NCBI GenBank assembly: GCA_963663375.1
Contig: OY760195.1
Span: 1,054,001 to 1,118,000 of the forward strand
DNA from: JAYREN01 sp963663375
GTDB lineage: Bacteria > Acidobacteriota > Holophagae > Holophagales > Holophagaceae
Length of the DNA stretch: 64,000 bases
Reading direction: 5' to 3'
Position numbers and translations under genes: made by a program. Under the pieces are notes generated by a model. That model was not told where the DNA came from and did not search any database. It saw only the letters and a list, made by a program, of their open reading frames with translations. Positions within the stretch are counted from its first letter, which is position 1. Every line of letters begins with the position of its first letter. Below, piece by piece: positions 1 through 9,760 of this stretch.

Positions 1-1106
1 TCGGGCGGGTCAATCCCTCCGACGATGGCGCCCCCTTCATGCCCACGGTGCTGGCGCTCAAGCATTCCAGGAAGGCCAACGGCGTCAGTGCCCTGCATGG
101 CAACGTCTCCCGGGCCATGTGGAACTGCCTTTGGCCCGACCGCAAGGAAGAAGACGTGCCCATCGGCCATGTCACCAACGGCGTCCACACCCACACCTGG
201 CTGGCCTCCGAGCTGAACCAGCTCTTCCAGACCCACCTCGGGATCAACTGGCTGGATGGCATCGTGCGCCCCGATATGTGGACCAAGATCGAATCCATGG
301 ACAGCGCCGAACTGTGGGAGATCAAGCAGGTAATCAAGGCCCGCCTGATCCGCCTGGTGCGCGAGCGGGGCGGCAAGCTCCGGGAACGCAACGGCCTGGC
401 CCTCATCGAGCCGCCGCCCCTGGATCCCGATGCCCTCACCATCGGTTTCGCACGCCGCTTCGTGCCCTACAAGCGCCCCGATCTGCTCTTCCGCAACCTC
501 GATCGCATCGCCGCCCTGGTGAACGACCCCCACCGCCCCGTGAACCTGGTCTTCGCGGGGCGCGCCCACCCGGCGGATGGCCCCGGCAAGGCCATCATCC
601 AGCGGGTGGGCCAGTTCACCGATGATCCCCGGTTCCGCAATCGCGTGGCCTTCGTCGAGAACTACAACATCCATGTGGGGCGCAATCTCTACCAGGGTGT
701 GGACGCCTGGCTCAACAATCCCCGTCGTCCCCTGGAAGCCTGCGGCACCAGCGGCATGAAGGTGGTCGCCAACGGCGGCCTGCACATTTCGGTGCTGGAT
801 GGATGGTGGGCCGAGGCCTACGACGGCGAGAACGGCTTCGCCATCGGCAACGGGGAGATTCACGCCAACCAGGACATCCAGGACGAGCGTGACTTCGAGG
901 CCCTCCTCTCCATGCTGGAGAACGAGATCGTGCCCATGTACTACGATCGCGATGCCCAGGGTGTGCCGCGCCACTGGATGCAGCGGGTCAAGCGCAGCAT
1001 CCGCACCCTGGCCTGGCGCTTCAACGCCGACCGCATGGTGATGGACTACGTGCGCAACTGCTACCTGCCCGCCGCCACCGCCAGCTCCTGTCAGATGCCC
1101 AGCTGA
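1..1106 (+). CDS. alpha-glucan (glycogen/maltodextrin) phosphorylase, C-terminal part
   Basis: The reading frame is open from the left edge, so the 5' part of the gene lies outside the window; about 368 residues are visible. They match the C-terminal half of GT35 phosphorylases of the short alpha-glucan phosphorylase family: IGHVTNGVHTHTW, GFARRFVPYKRPDL, and the PLP-pocket segment EACGTSGMKVVANGGLHIS followed by DGWWAEAYDGENGF. The enzyme releases glucose-1-phosphate from alpha-1,4-glucans in the cytoplasm using PLP. The gene ends in a convergent arrangement with nadC and the two share a bidirectional terminator. Confidence 0.9.
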   Translation, partial: GRVNPSDDGAPFMPTVLALKHSRKANGVSALHGNVSRAMWNCLWPDRKEEDVPIGHVTNGVHTHTWLASELNQLFQTHLGINWLDGIVRPDMWTKIESMDSAELWEIKQVIKARLIRLVRERGGKLRERNGLALIEPPPLDPDALTIGFARRFVPYKRPDLLFRNLDRIAALVNDPHRPVNLVFAGRAHPADGPGKAIIQRVGQFTDDPRFRNRVAFVENYNIHVGRNLYQGVDAWLNNPRRPLEACGTSGMKVVANGGLHISVLDGWWAEAYDGENGFAIGNGEIHANQDIQDERDFEALLSMLENEIVPMYYDRDAQGVPRHWMQRVKRSIRTLAWRFNADRMVMDYVRNCYLPAATASSCQMPS

Positions 1107-1125
1107 GGCTTGTGATCGCAACAAC

Positions 1126-1162
1126 AGCGGGGCCTCCACGGATTCTCCGTGAAGGCCCCGCT
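1126..1162. terminator. bidirectional hairpin between the phosphorylase gene and nadC
   Basis: A 16-bp inverted repeat (AGCGGGGCC...GGCCCCGCT) with one mismatch and a 5-nt loop lies in the 71-bp gap between two convergent stop codons, so it can serve both genes. Confidence 0.75.
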
Positions 1163-1177
1163 GCTATTGATTGAACC

Positions 1178-2026
1178 CTACTCCATCCGCAGACTGAGAT
1201 CCGCGGCGGGAGCGCTGTGCGTGAGGGCTCCCACGCTCAGAAAGTCCACGCCGGTCTCGGCCACGGCCCGGGCCCGCTCCAGGTTCAGGTTGCCGCTGGC
1301 CTCCAGGAAGAGGCGGCGGCCCGAGTCATTCCGGAGCTGCACGGCCTCCACCATAGCCTCCAGGGTCATGTTGTCCAGCAGGACACCGTCCACGCTCGCC
1401 AGCGCCAGGCACTCCCGCACCTGCTCCAGGGTCTCGGCTTCCACTTCGATGCGAATGAGGTTGGGAGCGACCCGCCGGGCCGCATCCACGGCGGCGGCGA
1501 TGCCTCCAGCGGCGGCGATGTGGTTCTCCTTGAGCAGCACCCCATCGCCCAGGGTGAGGCGGTGGTTGCAGCCGCCTCCGCAGCGCACGGCGTATTTTTC
1601 GAGCAGCTTGAGTCCAGGGGTGGTCTTGCGGGTATCCAGCACCCTGGCTCCGGTGCCCTCGATGGCGTCCACGAAGCGCCGGGTGAGGGTGGCGGTGCCC
1701 GAGAGGCGCTGCAGGAGATTCAGCATCACTCGTTCCGCCATGAGGATGGCCCGGCTGGAACCACTCACCCGCAGGACCTCCTGCCCCCTCGACACTCGGT
1801 CACCATCCCGGACCAGGGCCTTGACCTCCAGGGATGAATCCACCGCGTGGAAGACGTCTTCCGCCACCCTGAGGCCCGCCAGTACGAGGTCTGCCTTGGC
1901 AACGACCTTGGCGGTCATGGGGCGATCCGGCACCGAGGCCGTGGTCCAGTCCTGGGTGCCCCAGTCCTCCCGCAGGAAGTCCTGGATCTGCTCAAGGTAG
2001 GAGAGGGTGTGGGGAGGGTTGAACAT
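1178..2026 (-). CDS. nadC: nicotinate-nucleotide pyrophosphorylase (quinolinate phosphoribosyltransferase)
   Basis: The enzyme converts quinolinate and PRPP to nicotinate mononucleotide, CO2 and PPi in de novo NAD synthesis. The 282-residue protein shows the family signatures RKTTPGLKLLEKYAVRCGGG, the NHRLTLGDGVLLKENHI loop, and the C-terminal IRIEVEAETLEQ and VDGVLLDNM strands of the barrel. The start at MFNPPHTL is preferred over an in-frame codon 69 bp further upstream because an AGGCGG Shine-Dalgarno lies a few bases before it. No nadA or nadB is adjacent. The upstream region is shared with the divergent hybrid kinase gene. Confidence 0.95.
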   Translation of the reverse strand: MFNPPHTLSYLEQIQDFLREDWGTQDWTTASVPDRPMTAKVVAKADLVLAGLRVAEDVFHAVDSSLEVKALVRDGDRVSRGQEVLRVSGSSRAILMAERVMLNLLQRLSGTATLTRRFVDAIEGTGARVLDTRKTTPGLKLLEKYAVRCGGGCNHRLTLGDGVLLKENHIAAAGGIAAAVDAARRVAPNLIRIEVEAETLEQVRECLALASVDGVLLDNMTLEAMVEAVQLRNDSGRRLFLEASGNLNLERARAVAETGVDFLSVGALTHSAPAADLSLRME

Positions 2027-2137
2027 GGTACCGCCTAGGAAGACCAGACCCTGATTCTCACATTCTTTGGGGATCCGGCCAGCCCTGGGTGCCATTACTC
2101 GGGATTACTCAATCTCAGGTGTCTCCGGGCCGAAAGG

Positions 2138-5011
2138 ATGAGGATGGGATTTCGCCTCGGAAGCATACTGCTTCAACGGAGCCTGTACTGGCTCCGGGTT
2201 TGTCTTCTGATGGCCCTGTTCTGGGGCACATGCCCCCTCGCCCTCAACGCCGAGGAACCGGCCCTGGGTACGCACCAGCGCCCGGTCCTGGTGGGGATCA
2301 ACCGGGATTATCCCCCCTACGAATTCCTGGACGCCAAGGGTCAGCCCACGGGCTATGACGTGGACCTGATCCAGGCCGTCGCCCGGGCCATGGATCTGGA
2401 AATCCGGATTTATCCGGCCCCCTGGGACCAGATCCGCCAGGCCCTCGAAGCGGGACGGATCGATGTGGCCGCAGGCATGCTGCGCTCCCCCGACCGGGAA
2501 CGGTTTGCGGATTTCTCGAAGCCCCACATGGTGGTCCACTACTCGATCTTCCTGCGGCGAGACTCGCCTCCAGCGAAAAACCTCGGGGATCTGCGGGGGC
2601 GAAGGGTGCTCGTCGAGCAGGGCAGCCAGATGCACGAACACCTGATCGCCCTGGGCTACGGAAGCGGAGTCGTGCCGGTGGCCTCGGAGCCGGAAACCCT
2701 GAGGGCCCTCGCCTCGGGTCAGCAGGATGCCGCCCTCGCGCCCCATCTCCAGGGCACCCTGCAGATCCGGAATGCAGGCCTGTCCAACCTCCGCTCCGTG
2801 GGGGGCCCCGTCCTGAGCCGGGAGCTCTGCTTTGCCGTGCCAAAGGGGCAGGAGGAACTGAGAAACAAGCTCGACACGGGCCTCGCCATCCTGCACCAGA
2901 CCGGAGAATACGACCAGATCTACCAGCACTGGTTCGGTGGCCTCGAGCCCAAGCCTCTGACCCCCTGGCAGATCCTGCGCACCAGCCTGTGGATCATCGT
3001 TCCCCTGCTGCTGGCCACCCTGGTGGTGCTGTTCTGGAACGGTCTGCTCCGCCGCAGGGTCCACCGGGCCACCCTGAGACTCCGCGAGACCAATCGGACC
3101 CTATCTGATCGCGAGAGCCTGCTGAAGGCGGTCATCGACAGCATCCCGCTCATGCTCTTCGTCAAGGATACCCGCCAGGATTTCCGTTTCACGGTTTGGA
3201 ATACCAAGACGGAGGAGCTGCTCGGGGTCCCCCGGGAGCAGGTCCTCGGGAGGACCGACTACGACATCATGCCCGCCGAGGAGGTGGAAGCCTTTCGCCG
3301 GGCGGATCAGGCGGTCCTGGCTAGCGGGAAAATGCTGGACATCCCCGAGGAGACCGTTCACAGCCCCACCAAGGGGCCCGTGCATCTGCACACCATCAAG
3401 GTGCCCGTGCCCGATGAGGAGGGCCGCCCGCGCTTCCTGCTGGGTATTTCCGAGGATCTCACTCCCCTCAGACACATCGAGGGAGAACTGCGCCGCAGCC
3501 AAGCCAGCCTTGCGGAAGCCCAACGCATCGCCCAGGTCGGCAGTTGGGAAATGGATCTCGCAACCGGGGAAGCCTACTGGTCCGACGAGATGTTCCGTAT
3601 CCTGGGCCACGCTCCCCGCGCCTGCGAGCCCTCCCTGGATTGCTTCCTGCGCCACAGCCACCCCGATGATCTGAAGGGGCTGCGGGAACTGCTGCGCCAG
3701 ACGCCCTCGAAACGCCCCACCCGAAACCTCGACCATCGCGTGCTGCTCGCCAACGGCGCGGAGCGCCACCTCCTTTCCCATGTGGAGGCCCACCTGGGCC
3801 CGAACGGCGAACTGCTGAAGCTCATGGGCACCTCCCAGGACATCACGGAACGAAGAACCACCGAAGATGCCCTTCGCCAGACTCAGCGCCTGGAAAGCCT
3901 CGGCGTTCTCGCGGGAGGCATCGCCCACGACTTCAACAACCTGCTGACCGCCATCCTGGGCAACCTGAATCTCGCGCAGAACCTGGCGGGCGAGGATCAC
4001 GGAGCCATGCCCTACCTGAAGAAGATCGAGACCACCGTCCTGCGCGCCTCCAACCTCTCCCGACAGATGCTGGCCTACAGCGGCAGAGGCACCTTCGTCA
4101 TCAAGGCGCTGGATCTGAACCGGCTCATCCGGGAGATGACCCATCTGCTCGAAGTCTCCATTTCCAAGAAGGTGCTCTTCGAATTCGCCCTGGATCCCTT
4201 CATTCCCCTGATCGACGCGGACGAAGGGCAGATCCAGCAGGTGGTGATGAACCTGGTGACCAATGCCTCCGAGGCCATCGGCGACCGGGAGGGCCTGATC
4301 ATCCTGGGCACGAGCATGCAGGAGCTGGGGGAGGAGACCCTCGTGGGCCACCTGCCCGGCCAGGATCTGAAACCCGGCACCTACGTGACCTTCCAGGTGA
4401 AGGATTCGGGCTGCGGCATGAGCCAGGAGGTCATCGACCACATCTTCGAGCCCTTCTTCACCACCAAGTTCTCGGGCCGCGGGCTGGGCCTCTCGGCCCT
4501 CCTGGGCATCGTCAAGGCCCACCGGGGGGGCATTCGGATCGACAGCGAGCCCGGTGCGGGCTCCACCTTCCGCATCTACTTCCCTGCCAGCGCGGAACAA
4601 CCCGCCACACCCAAGGAGACCCCTGAACTCAGCCAGCAGCTGTCCCGAGGCACCCTGCTGATCGCCGAAGACGAACCCATGGTTCGGCTCTCCACGGTGG
4701 AGATGATGAAGAACATGGGGTACCAGGTGCTCGAGGCCCCCGATGGCGTCGAGGCCGTGGAGCAGTTCCGCCTGCATGGTGCGGAGATCTCGGCGGTGAT
4801 CCTGGATCTGACCATGCCCCGCATGGATGGGCGGGAAGCCCTCCGAGAGATCCTGAAGCTCCAGCCCAGCGCCAAGGTCATCATCTGCAGTGGCTACCAC
4901 GAGCAGGAGGCCCTGCAGGGTACCGAGGCCCGCGCCATCGCGGGGTTCCTGCCCAAGCCCTACCGCATGAAGGAACTGCGGGCCATCCTCGAGAAAGTTC
5001 TCAACGCCTGA
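2138..5011 (+). CDS. hybrid sensor histidine kinase with periplasmic SBP domain, two PAS domains and a receiver
   Basis: This 957-residue inner-membrane protein has, in order, a signal/anchor segment (about 15-38), a family 3 solute-binding domain (about 48-268, with GINRDYPPYEFLD and GYDVDLIQAVARAM), a transmembrane helix (about 283-304), two PAS regions (about 328-445 and 460-575), and a HisKA domain with His597 in GGIAHDFNNLL. An HATPase (DSGCGMSQE, FEPFFTTK) and a C-terminal receiver with Asp890 in VILDLTMPRMDG follow. The HDFNN-type H-box is typical of hybrid kinases that signal through their own receiver. It probably senses a small ligand such as an amino acid. No partner response regulator is adjacent. 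Translation may begin at the second ATG (2144), which has better spacing to AAAGG. Confidence 0.9.
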   Translation: MRMGFRLGSILLQRSLYWLRVCLLMALFWGTCPLALNAEEPALGTHQRPVLVGINRDYPPYEFLDAKGQPTGYDVDLIQAVARAMDLEIRIYPAPWDQIRQALEAGRIDVAAGMLRSPDRERFADFSKPHMVVHYSIFLRRDSPPAKNLGDLRGRRVLVEQGSQMHEHLIALGYGSGVVPVASEPETLRALASGQQDAALAPHLQGTLQIRNAGLSNLRSVGGPVLSRELCFAVPKGQEELRNKLDTGLAILHQTGEYDQIYQHWFGGLEPKPLTPWQILRTSLWIIVPLLLATLVVLFWNGLLRRRVHRATLRLRETNRTLSDRESLLKAVIDSIPLMLFVKDTRQDFRFTVWNTKTEELLGVPREQVLGRTDYDIMPAEEVEAFRRADQAVLASGKMLDIPEETVHSPTKGPVHLHTIKVPVPDEEGRPRFLLGISEDLTPLRHIEGELRRSQASLAEAQRIAQVGSWEMDLATGEAYWSDEMFRILGHAPRACEPSLDCFLRHSHPDDLKGLRELLRQTPSKRPTRNLDHRVLLANGAERHLLSHVEAHLGPNGELLKLMGTSQDITERRTTEDALRQTQRLESLGVLAGGIAHDFNNLLTAILGNLNLAQNLAGEDHGAMPYLKKIETTVLRASNLSRQMLAYSGRGTFVIKALDLNRLIREMTHLLEVSISKKVLFEFALDPFIPLIDADEGQIQQVVMNLVTNASEAIGDREGLIILGTSMQELGEETLVGHLPGQDLKPGTYVTFQVKDSGCGMSQEVIDHIFEPFFTTKFSGRGLGLSALLGIVKAHRGGIRIDSEPGAGSTFRIYFPASAEQPATPKETPELSQQLSRGTLLIAEDEPMVRLSTVEMMKNMGYQVLEAPDGVEAVEQFRLHGAEISAVILDLTMPRMDGREALREILKLQPSAKVIICSGYHEQEALQGTEARAIAGFLPKPYRMKELRAILEKVLNA

Positions 5012-5117
5012 CCGGGAAGTGAGAACCCTCGGGAGAAGAATGGGCTACCATTCCCCGGGAACCTTCACAGCCTCGACCGTACATGGGGGCGCTGGGGTAC
5101 CGGCTCGGAGCTTCCGG

Positions 5118-5699
5118 ATGCGTGCACGTCTTTTAAAGCCTTCTGATTACCGAGCCATGCCCTGGAAGAACGGGGGCGGTATCACCACGGAACTGCTCAT
5201 CGAACCCGAGGGCGCCACCCTGGAGAGCGGCTTCCAGTGGCGGGTGAGCATGGCGGATGTCCGCACGGACGGCCCCTTTTCCGCCTTTCCCGACTGCGAG
5301 CGGACCCTCATGCTCATGAAGGGCAAGGGCCTGGAACTGGACTTCAATAGCAACGGGCGCAAGCGCCTGGAGACGCCCTTCGAGCCCGTGATGTTCCCGG
5401 GCGAGTGGCATGCCTCCGGGCACCTCCTGGAAGGGCCCTGCCGGGATTTCAATGTCATCACCCACAGGGCCTTCACCCACAAGGTCTGCATCCTTCGCCC
5501 CGAGCCGCGAGCCGTGCTGCCGACCTCCCCCACGGTGCTGATCTTCTGCGCCCAGGGCAAGGCGAGGGTGAGCCCCTCGGGCAATCTATTGGGCCATCAC
5601 GATCTCCTGCGCCTGGATGATGCGGGCGTCGTGGAAGTCACCGCCGAGGCGGCGGACACCCTGCTGGTGGCCATCGCCATCGCACCCTCGGAGGCGTGA
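5118..5699 (+). CDS. HutD family protein
   Basis: A 193-residue cupin-fold protein of the HutD/Ves family, recognisable from LLKPSDYRAMPWKNGGGITTE near the N-terminus, WRVSMADV with DGPFSAFPDCERTLMLM, and the later HASGHLLEGPCRDFNVI. Members are found with histidine-utilisation genes in some bacteria, but no hut gene is present here and the biochemical role is not established. The ATG at 5118 is chosen because the conserved N-terminus begins there and a GGAG precedes it. The gene converges on the next one with a 3-bp gap. Confidence 0.8.
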   Translation: MRARLLKPSDYRAMPWKNGGGITTELLIEPEGATLESGFQWRVSMADVRTDGPFSAFPDCERTLMLMKGKGLELDFNSNGRKRLETPFEPVMFPGEWHASGHLLEGPCRDFNVITHRAFTHKVCILRPEPRAVLPTSPTVLIFCAQGKARVSPSGNLLGHHDLLRLDDAGVVEVTAEAADTLLVAIAIAPSEA

Positions 5700-5702
5700 G
5701 CT

Positions 5703-7826
5703 TCAGCGTTTCTTACCCGTGTCTCCGATCAGGATGGAAGCGCTCTGTTCGTTGCTGCACTGATCCACAGCCTTCACGGTAACCCGGTCGCCCCGCATCC
5801 GGTCCTTGGGAATGAGCACATCGAAGCGCTCTTCCTTCATGTCGAAGACGCGATCCTCGGGGGCGATGAGCAACCACTGGTCGCCGTCCACGCTCACCGC
5901 GGCCTCCTTCAGGATGGAGGTCTCGTCCCTGACCAGGAAGCGGACCCGAATGCCCTCCCCCTCGGGAATGGCCGCCAGCTCTGAGAGCACGGGAGGCGTG
6001 TGATCAACGAGGAAGGGCGCCGTCCTCCAGGTGGAACTCTGAGCCAGGTTGAAGGGCTGGCTGGGCAGATCCGTGGCGGTGACTTCCAGGCGGTACTTTC
6101 CATCCGGGATCGGCAGCGTGTCGAAGGTGAAGAAGCGTTCCTTCCAGGCCTTCTCCAGCTCGATGGGGGAACCCTTTTCCGGCAGGAGTCGGAGGCTGAA
6201 CTGGAGCTGGTCGCCGTTGGGATCATTCACCTTGAACACGAAGGCCTGGGCGGCCCGACGGAAGCTGCGCTTCTCGCTGCCCATGTAGCCCAGAGCCGGA
6301 ATCAGTTTCTGCGTGTCCACGGGAACCCGCTCGATCCCGATATCGTCCGGAGGCGCCGTGCGGGTGATGACCAGGCCCGGAGGCATCGTTTCGATGTTCT
6401 CCCACAGGGGCCCGAGATTGCGGTTGGCCCAGTGCAGGCGCACGCCTTCCACCACCGGCGTGGCCCCGCCTCGGGCACTGGTGAGCTTCACGCGGAACTG
6501 GGCGAAGCGGGAGGGTTTCAGGTTGGGACGCTCGCCGCTGCGCAGAGGCGGCGTCCAGGGCGTCCAGGTGCCATCGGGCGTCTCGGTGGAGCCCACGCGG
6601 TACTGAAGCTCCACGCCAGTACCGCTGGGGGCCTCCACATCCAGGTAGGCTCGCCCCCAGTCGGCGATGGGCGCCCCCTTCAGCACACGGCTTTCCAGGG
6701 TGCCCTCGGTGGCCTGGCTCTCGGAGAGCAGGTGGATTTCCGCCGGGTTCGAACCCACTACCATCAGGTCGGAACCGGCCTTGAGCAGAGCACTGGCCTG
6801 GGCCGTGCCGAGATCCTGAAGGACGCTGAAGGGCTCGAGATCGCGGCCCCGGTCCGTCAGGGGGATGCCGAAGATGCGAGAGCGGTTGCCCGTGGCCACC
6901 AGGAGCTGGCCGCCCCAGGTGGACAGCGCGAAGACCTGGGCCTGATTGCTCTGCCAGAGCGTCTCAGGCACCCGCTCCTTGTCCATGCGGATCACTGCAC
7001 CTTTGGTGGAACTCCCAGGCTCCGCGAGGTAGCCTTCGCGCCGCTCGAGGCTGCCGGAAGCGAAGCGGGTGGTGAGTCCGTTGCTGACCCCGATGTAGAG
7101 CTGGCCCTCCTGGGCGACTAGGCTGCGCACTTCCTCGAAGCCGGTGGCGAGAAGGGTTTCCAGGCGATCCCCGGTCTGCACGCCGGAGTAGCGGAGCACG
7201 AGGCCGCGGCCGTGGGAGCCGAGATACCAGCCGCCCTGCCCATCGGGAACCAGGCACGTGAAGGCGGTTTCCTCAGGGACTTCGGCCAGTCGGCGGCTGA
7301 AGTTTTCCCGGGCCAGCAGAAGCACCGCACCCTTCTCACCACCCCCTGCCACCAGGATCTCGCTGCCCAGCAGCCCCAGCCCCCACACCAGCTTGGCGTC
7401 GATGTCGGCGAAGGGTTTCACATCGCCCGCAGGGGTCACCCGGAACAGCTTGCCCTCGCCGGAAGGCGCCACGATCAGATCCTGACCGAGCTTCACCATG
7501 GCGAAGACGATGCCGCCCTTGACCTGGCCCAGGGGCTTCATGGAGCCGCCGGAGTAATGGAAGAGCTTGCCCTCGTTGCCCGCGCTCAGGTAGGCGCCGC
7601 CGGTGCCATCGGGAATCGCCGCCCACACCACGCCCTCGGGAAGCTGAGCCACCCGCCGCAGCGCCGGGGCTAACTTGAGGCGGCCATCGGCGCCGATACG
7701 GACGCCGTGCGCATCGGCCCCCAGCCAGTCGTTGAATGAGGCGAAATTCGCCACAGGGGGCTCCGCGCAGACCGCAAAGCCGGTCAGCACGGGGATCATC
7801 AGTGGAAGCATGGCCTTCACTCGCAT
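5703..7826 (-). CDS. exported beta-propeller-like protein of unknown function
   Basis: The 707-residue product starts with a short signal peptide (RVKAMLPLMIPVLTGFAVCA). Residues of about 45-380 contain a series of short Gly-rich units such as AAIPDGTGGAYLSAGNEGKL and GGQLLVATGNRSRIFG, a pattern that looks like propeller blades. The second half contains WTPWTPPLRSGE and GIRVRFLVRDETS segments resembling Ig-like or fibronectin-like domains. No catalytic motif is recognised. It sits just downstream of the S55-peptidase gene on the same strand with about 47 bp between them, so the two are probably co-transcribed. The second of two adjacent ATGs is preferred for spacing to GGAG. Confidence 0.6.
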   Translation of the reverse strand: MRVKAMLPLMIPVLTGFAVCAEPPVANFASFNDWLGADAHGVRIGADGRLKLAPALRRVAQLPEGVVWAAIPDGTGGAYLSAGNEGKLFHYSGGSMKPLGQVKGGIVFAMVKLGQDLIVAPSGEGKLFRVTPAGDVKPFADIDAKLVWGLGLLGSEILVAGGGEKGAVLLLARENFSRRLAEVPEETAFTCLVPDGQGGWYLGSHGRGLVLRYSGVQTGDRLETLLATGFEEVRSLVAQEGQLYIGVSNGLTTRFASGSLERREGYLAEPGSSTKGAVIRMDKERVPETLWQSNQAQVFALSTWGGQLLVATGNRSRIFGIPLTDRGRDLEPFSVLQDLGTAQASALLKAGSDLMVVGSNPAEIHLLSESQATEGTLESRVLKGAPIADWGRAYLDVEAPSGTGVELQYRVGSTETPDGTWTPWTPPLRSGERPNLKPSRFAQFRVKLTSARGGATPVVEGVRLHWANRNLGPLWENIETMPPGLVITRTAPPDDIGIERVPVDTQKLIPALGYMGSEKRSFRRAAQAFVFKVNDPNGDQLQFSLRLLPEKGSPIELEKAWKERFFTFDTLPIPDGKYRLEVTATDLPSQPFNLAQSSTWRTAPFLVDHTPPVLSELAAIPEGEGIRVRFLVRDETSILKEAAVSVDGDQWLLIAPEDRVFDMKEERFDVLIPKDRMRGDRVTVKAVDQCSNEQSASILIGDTGKKR

Positions 7827-7873
7827 CATCTCTCCTTAGTCCTCTCGACCCGGCTGGCCTCGAACCCGGATCC

Positions 7874-9634
7874 CTATTCGATTTCCAGTTCGAGGCTCAC
7901 GAGCCCACGCACTTCCCGCTCCAGGGGCAGGAGCGCCCGCCCCACGATGCGCCGCTGGAGGCGGTTGGAGGTGCTGTCTCCGTCGCTGCCCAGAAGGCTC
8001 GACACCGTGGGAGGCACGCCCTCGATGCGGCTGCCCCGCAGCCCCGCCCCGGCCTGGGTCTGCACCAGCAGGCTGTATGCGTGGTTGTTGCGGAGGGAAC
8101 CGTTCAAGACCCGCACCACATCCCCCAGGCTGCCCAGATCGATGGCCCGCTCGTCGGGGTCCGCGGCCACAAGACTGGCGCCATCCCCCACCAGGAGGGT
8201 GGCCTTCCCAGGGCGGGCGGAAGCGGGCACGTTGAGGTTGAAGGTGGTCGTCTCGCGGATGCCCTGGAAGTTCTGGAGGGTCACCAGCACGGGAAGCACC
8301 TCGCCGCGCTTCACCCGGGCCTTGAGGGCGCGGACCCCGGCGATAAGCGTGGTATCGAGGCGTTCCTCCGCCTTCACGTTCAGGGAGATGCCCTCGATGA
8401 CCGCTCTTTCATAGGGATTGAGTGTGACCGCCTGGGTGATGGCCCCCACATACTGAGCGAGGCGCCCCGCGTTCAGATCCGCGACCATGTACTCCAGCTG
8501 GATGGGGCTCTGCCCGGCAAGCTTGATATTGCCCATGAGCGAAAGGCTCTGGAAGCCCTGCCCCCGCACCTGGGCCGTGATGGTCTGCAGCAGCACCATG
8601 GCCGCGAGGTTGGGCGTGATGAAGGGGCTGTCCATGAGCTCGAAGCGGTAGTTCAGGTTCCGCTTGCCCCCCAGGTTCAGGCCGATGCGCAGGGGCACCA
8701 TACGGGCTTCAGCACCCAGCAGGCCCGCCACGCCCGTGGCCCGATCCAGGCGGAGGGCGCCGATGGGCGCCACAGCGCCGGAGAACTTGTAGGAGGATCC
8801 ATCCAGCGTGCCGACATTGCCGAACACCGTGGCGGACCACAGCGGCAGATCCACCGCCCCCAAGTTGAAAAGGGGATGACCAAAGAGGATCACCCGCTTG
8901 CCGGAAACATAGGTGATGGTGCCGCTGGCGGACATGTCCAGGTCGCCCTGGACCAGGTTCACCGCCACCATTCCCCCCGGCTCGATGGGGCTGGCCTCGC
9001 CCCCACCTGCGCCCGCGCTGCGCCCCGCATTGCCCATGAAACGGAGGGGCACCCCCTGCCAGAGCGACTGGGCCTCGGCACTCATGTCCGTGCCGAAGAT
9101 GGGCAGTGGCAGCGTGGAACTATCCTTGGGATCCAGCCCCAGGAGTTCGGACAACGGAATCATTTCCCCCCGCAGGGCGCTCTTCAGCACCTTGGGCGGT
9201 TCGATCTTGGGGAGGATCAGGGGCGTCTTGAGCGAAGGTGTTTCTGGAATGTCCTTGAGCTGCTCCAGCATCTCGGAGATGGGCGTGATGCCCGCCACCG
9301 CTTCCCGAGGGAAGGGCGGCCCCTGAGAGAGGGCGCCGACGAGTTTCCCGTCGATGTAGCAGGGCGAACCGCTCATGCCGTGCAGGAGACCCGTTTCCGC
9401 CAGGGGGCCACCGCTGGCCTTCACCCAGATCATGGCGCGGCCCGGCGCGTAGTTGCGCTGGACACCCATCACCTCGAACTCGAACTTCTCGATCTGGCCA
9501 CCCTTGAACACGGTGCGCCCGACCCCTTTCATGCCCGGTCGGATCTCGGAGATCCCCATGAGCGGGGGGCCCTGCTGAGCCTGCAGGGCCGCGCCGACGA
9601 GCATGATCGAAACGATGTTTTTCAAAGGATGCAT
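7874..9634 (-). CDS. SpoIVB-type S55 peptidase domain protein, exported
   Basis: The 586-residue protein begins MHPLKNIVSIMLVGAALQAQ, a signal peptide. It continues with the S55 signature GISEIRPGMKGVGRTVFKG and the nucleophile region TGLLHGMSGSPCYIDGKLVG; the Ser of GMSGSPC is the likely catalytic residue. Acidobacteria commonly encode such SpoIVB-like proteins although they do not sporulate, and their substrates are unknown. The C-terminal 250 residues are a beta-rich region without a recognised domain. An open frame extends upstream of the chosen start, but it runs antisense through the phosphoesterase gene and is not coding. Confidence 0.8.
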   Translation of the reverse strand: MHPLKNIVSIMLVGAALQAQQGPPLMGISEIRPGMKGVGRTVFKGGQIEKFEFEVMGVQRNYAPGRAMIWVKASGGPLAETGLLHGMSGSPCYIDGKLVGALSQGPPFPREAVAGITPISEMLEQLKDIPETPSLKTPLILPKIEPPKVLKSALRGEMIPLSELLGLDPKDSSTLPLPIFGTDMSAEAQSLWQGVPLRFMGNAGRSAGAGGGEASPIEPGGMVAVNLVQGDLDMSASGTITYVSGKRVILFGHPLFNLGAVDLPLWSATVFGNVGTLDGSSYKFSGAVAPIGALRLDRATGVAGLLGAEARMVPLRIGLNLGGKRNLNYRFELMDSPFITPNLAAMVLLQTITAQVRGQGFQSLSLMGNIKLAGQSPIQLEYMVADLNAGRLAQYVGAITQAVTLNPYERAVIEGISLNVKAEERLDTTLIAGVRALKARVKRGEVLPVLVTLQNFQGIRETTTFNLNVPASARPGKATLLVGDGASLVAADPDERAIDLGSLGDVVRVLNGSLRNNHAYSLLVQTQAGAGLRGSRIEGVPPTVSSLLGSDGDSTSNRLQRRIVGRALLPLEREVRGLVSLELEIE

Positions 9635-9760
9635 GAGCAACTCGAGACCATTTGGATAGAGCCTAGCAGGATGAGGAGGCCCGACAGCCGGGGAATCCCT
9701 TCGCTCAGATGTCCCCATCGGGCCCTTGGTTCCGGTCCCCCCGGCGGCTAGGCTGGGTTC

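Noticed and set aside
3101..4900. A 599-codon frame antisense to the hybrid kinase gene
   Set aside because: Sense strand encodes HisKA, HATPase and receiver motifs; the antisense frame has none.
7736..9751. A 671-codon frame antisense to the S55-peptidase gene
   Set aside because: Composition is that of a shadow frame (His/Gly/Gln-rich, no domain) and it contradicts the well-supported peptidase on the other strand.
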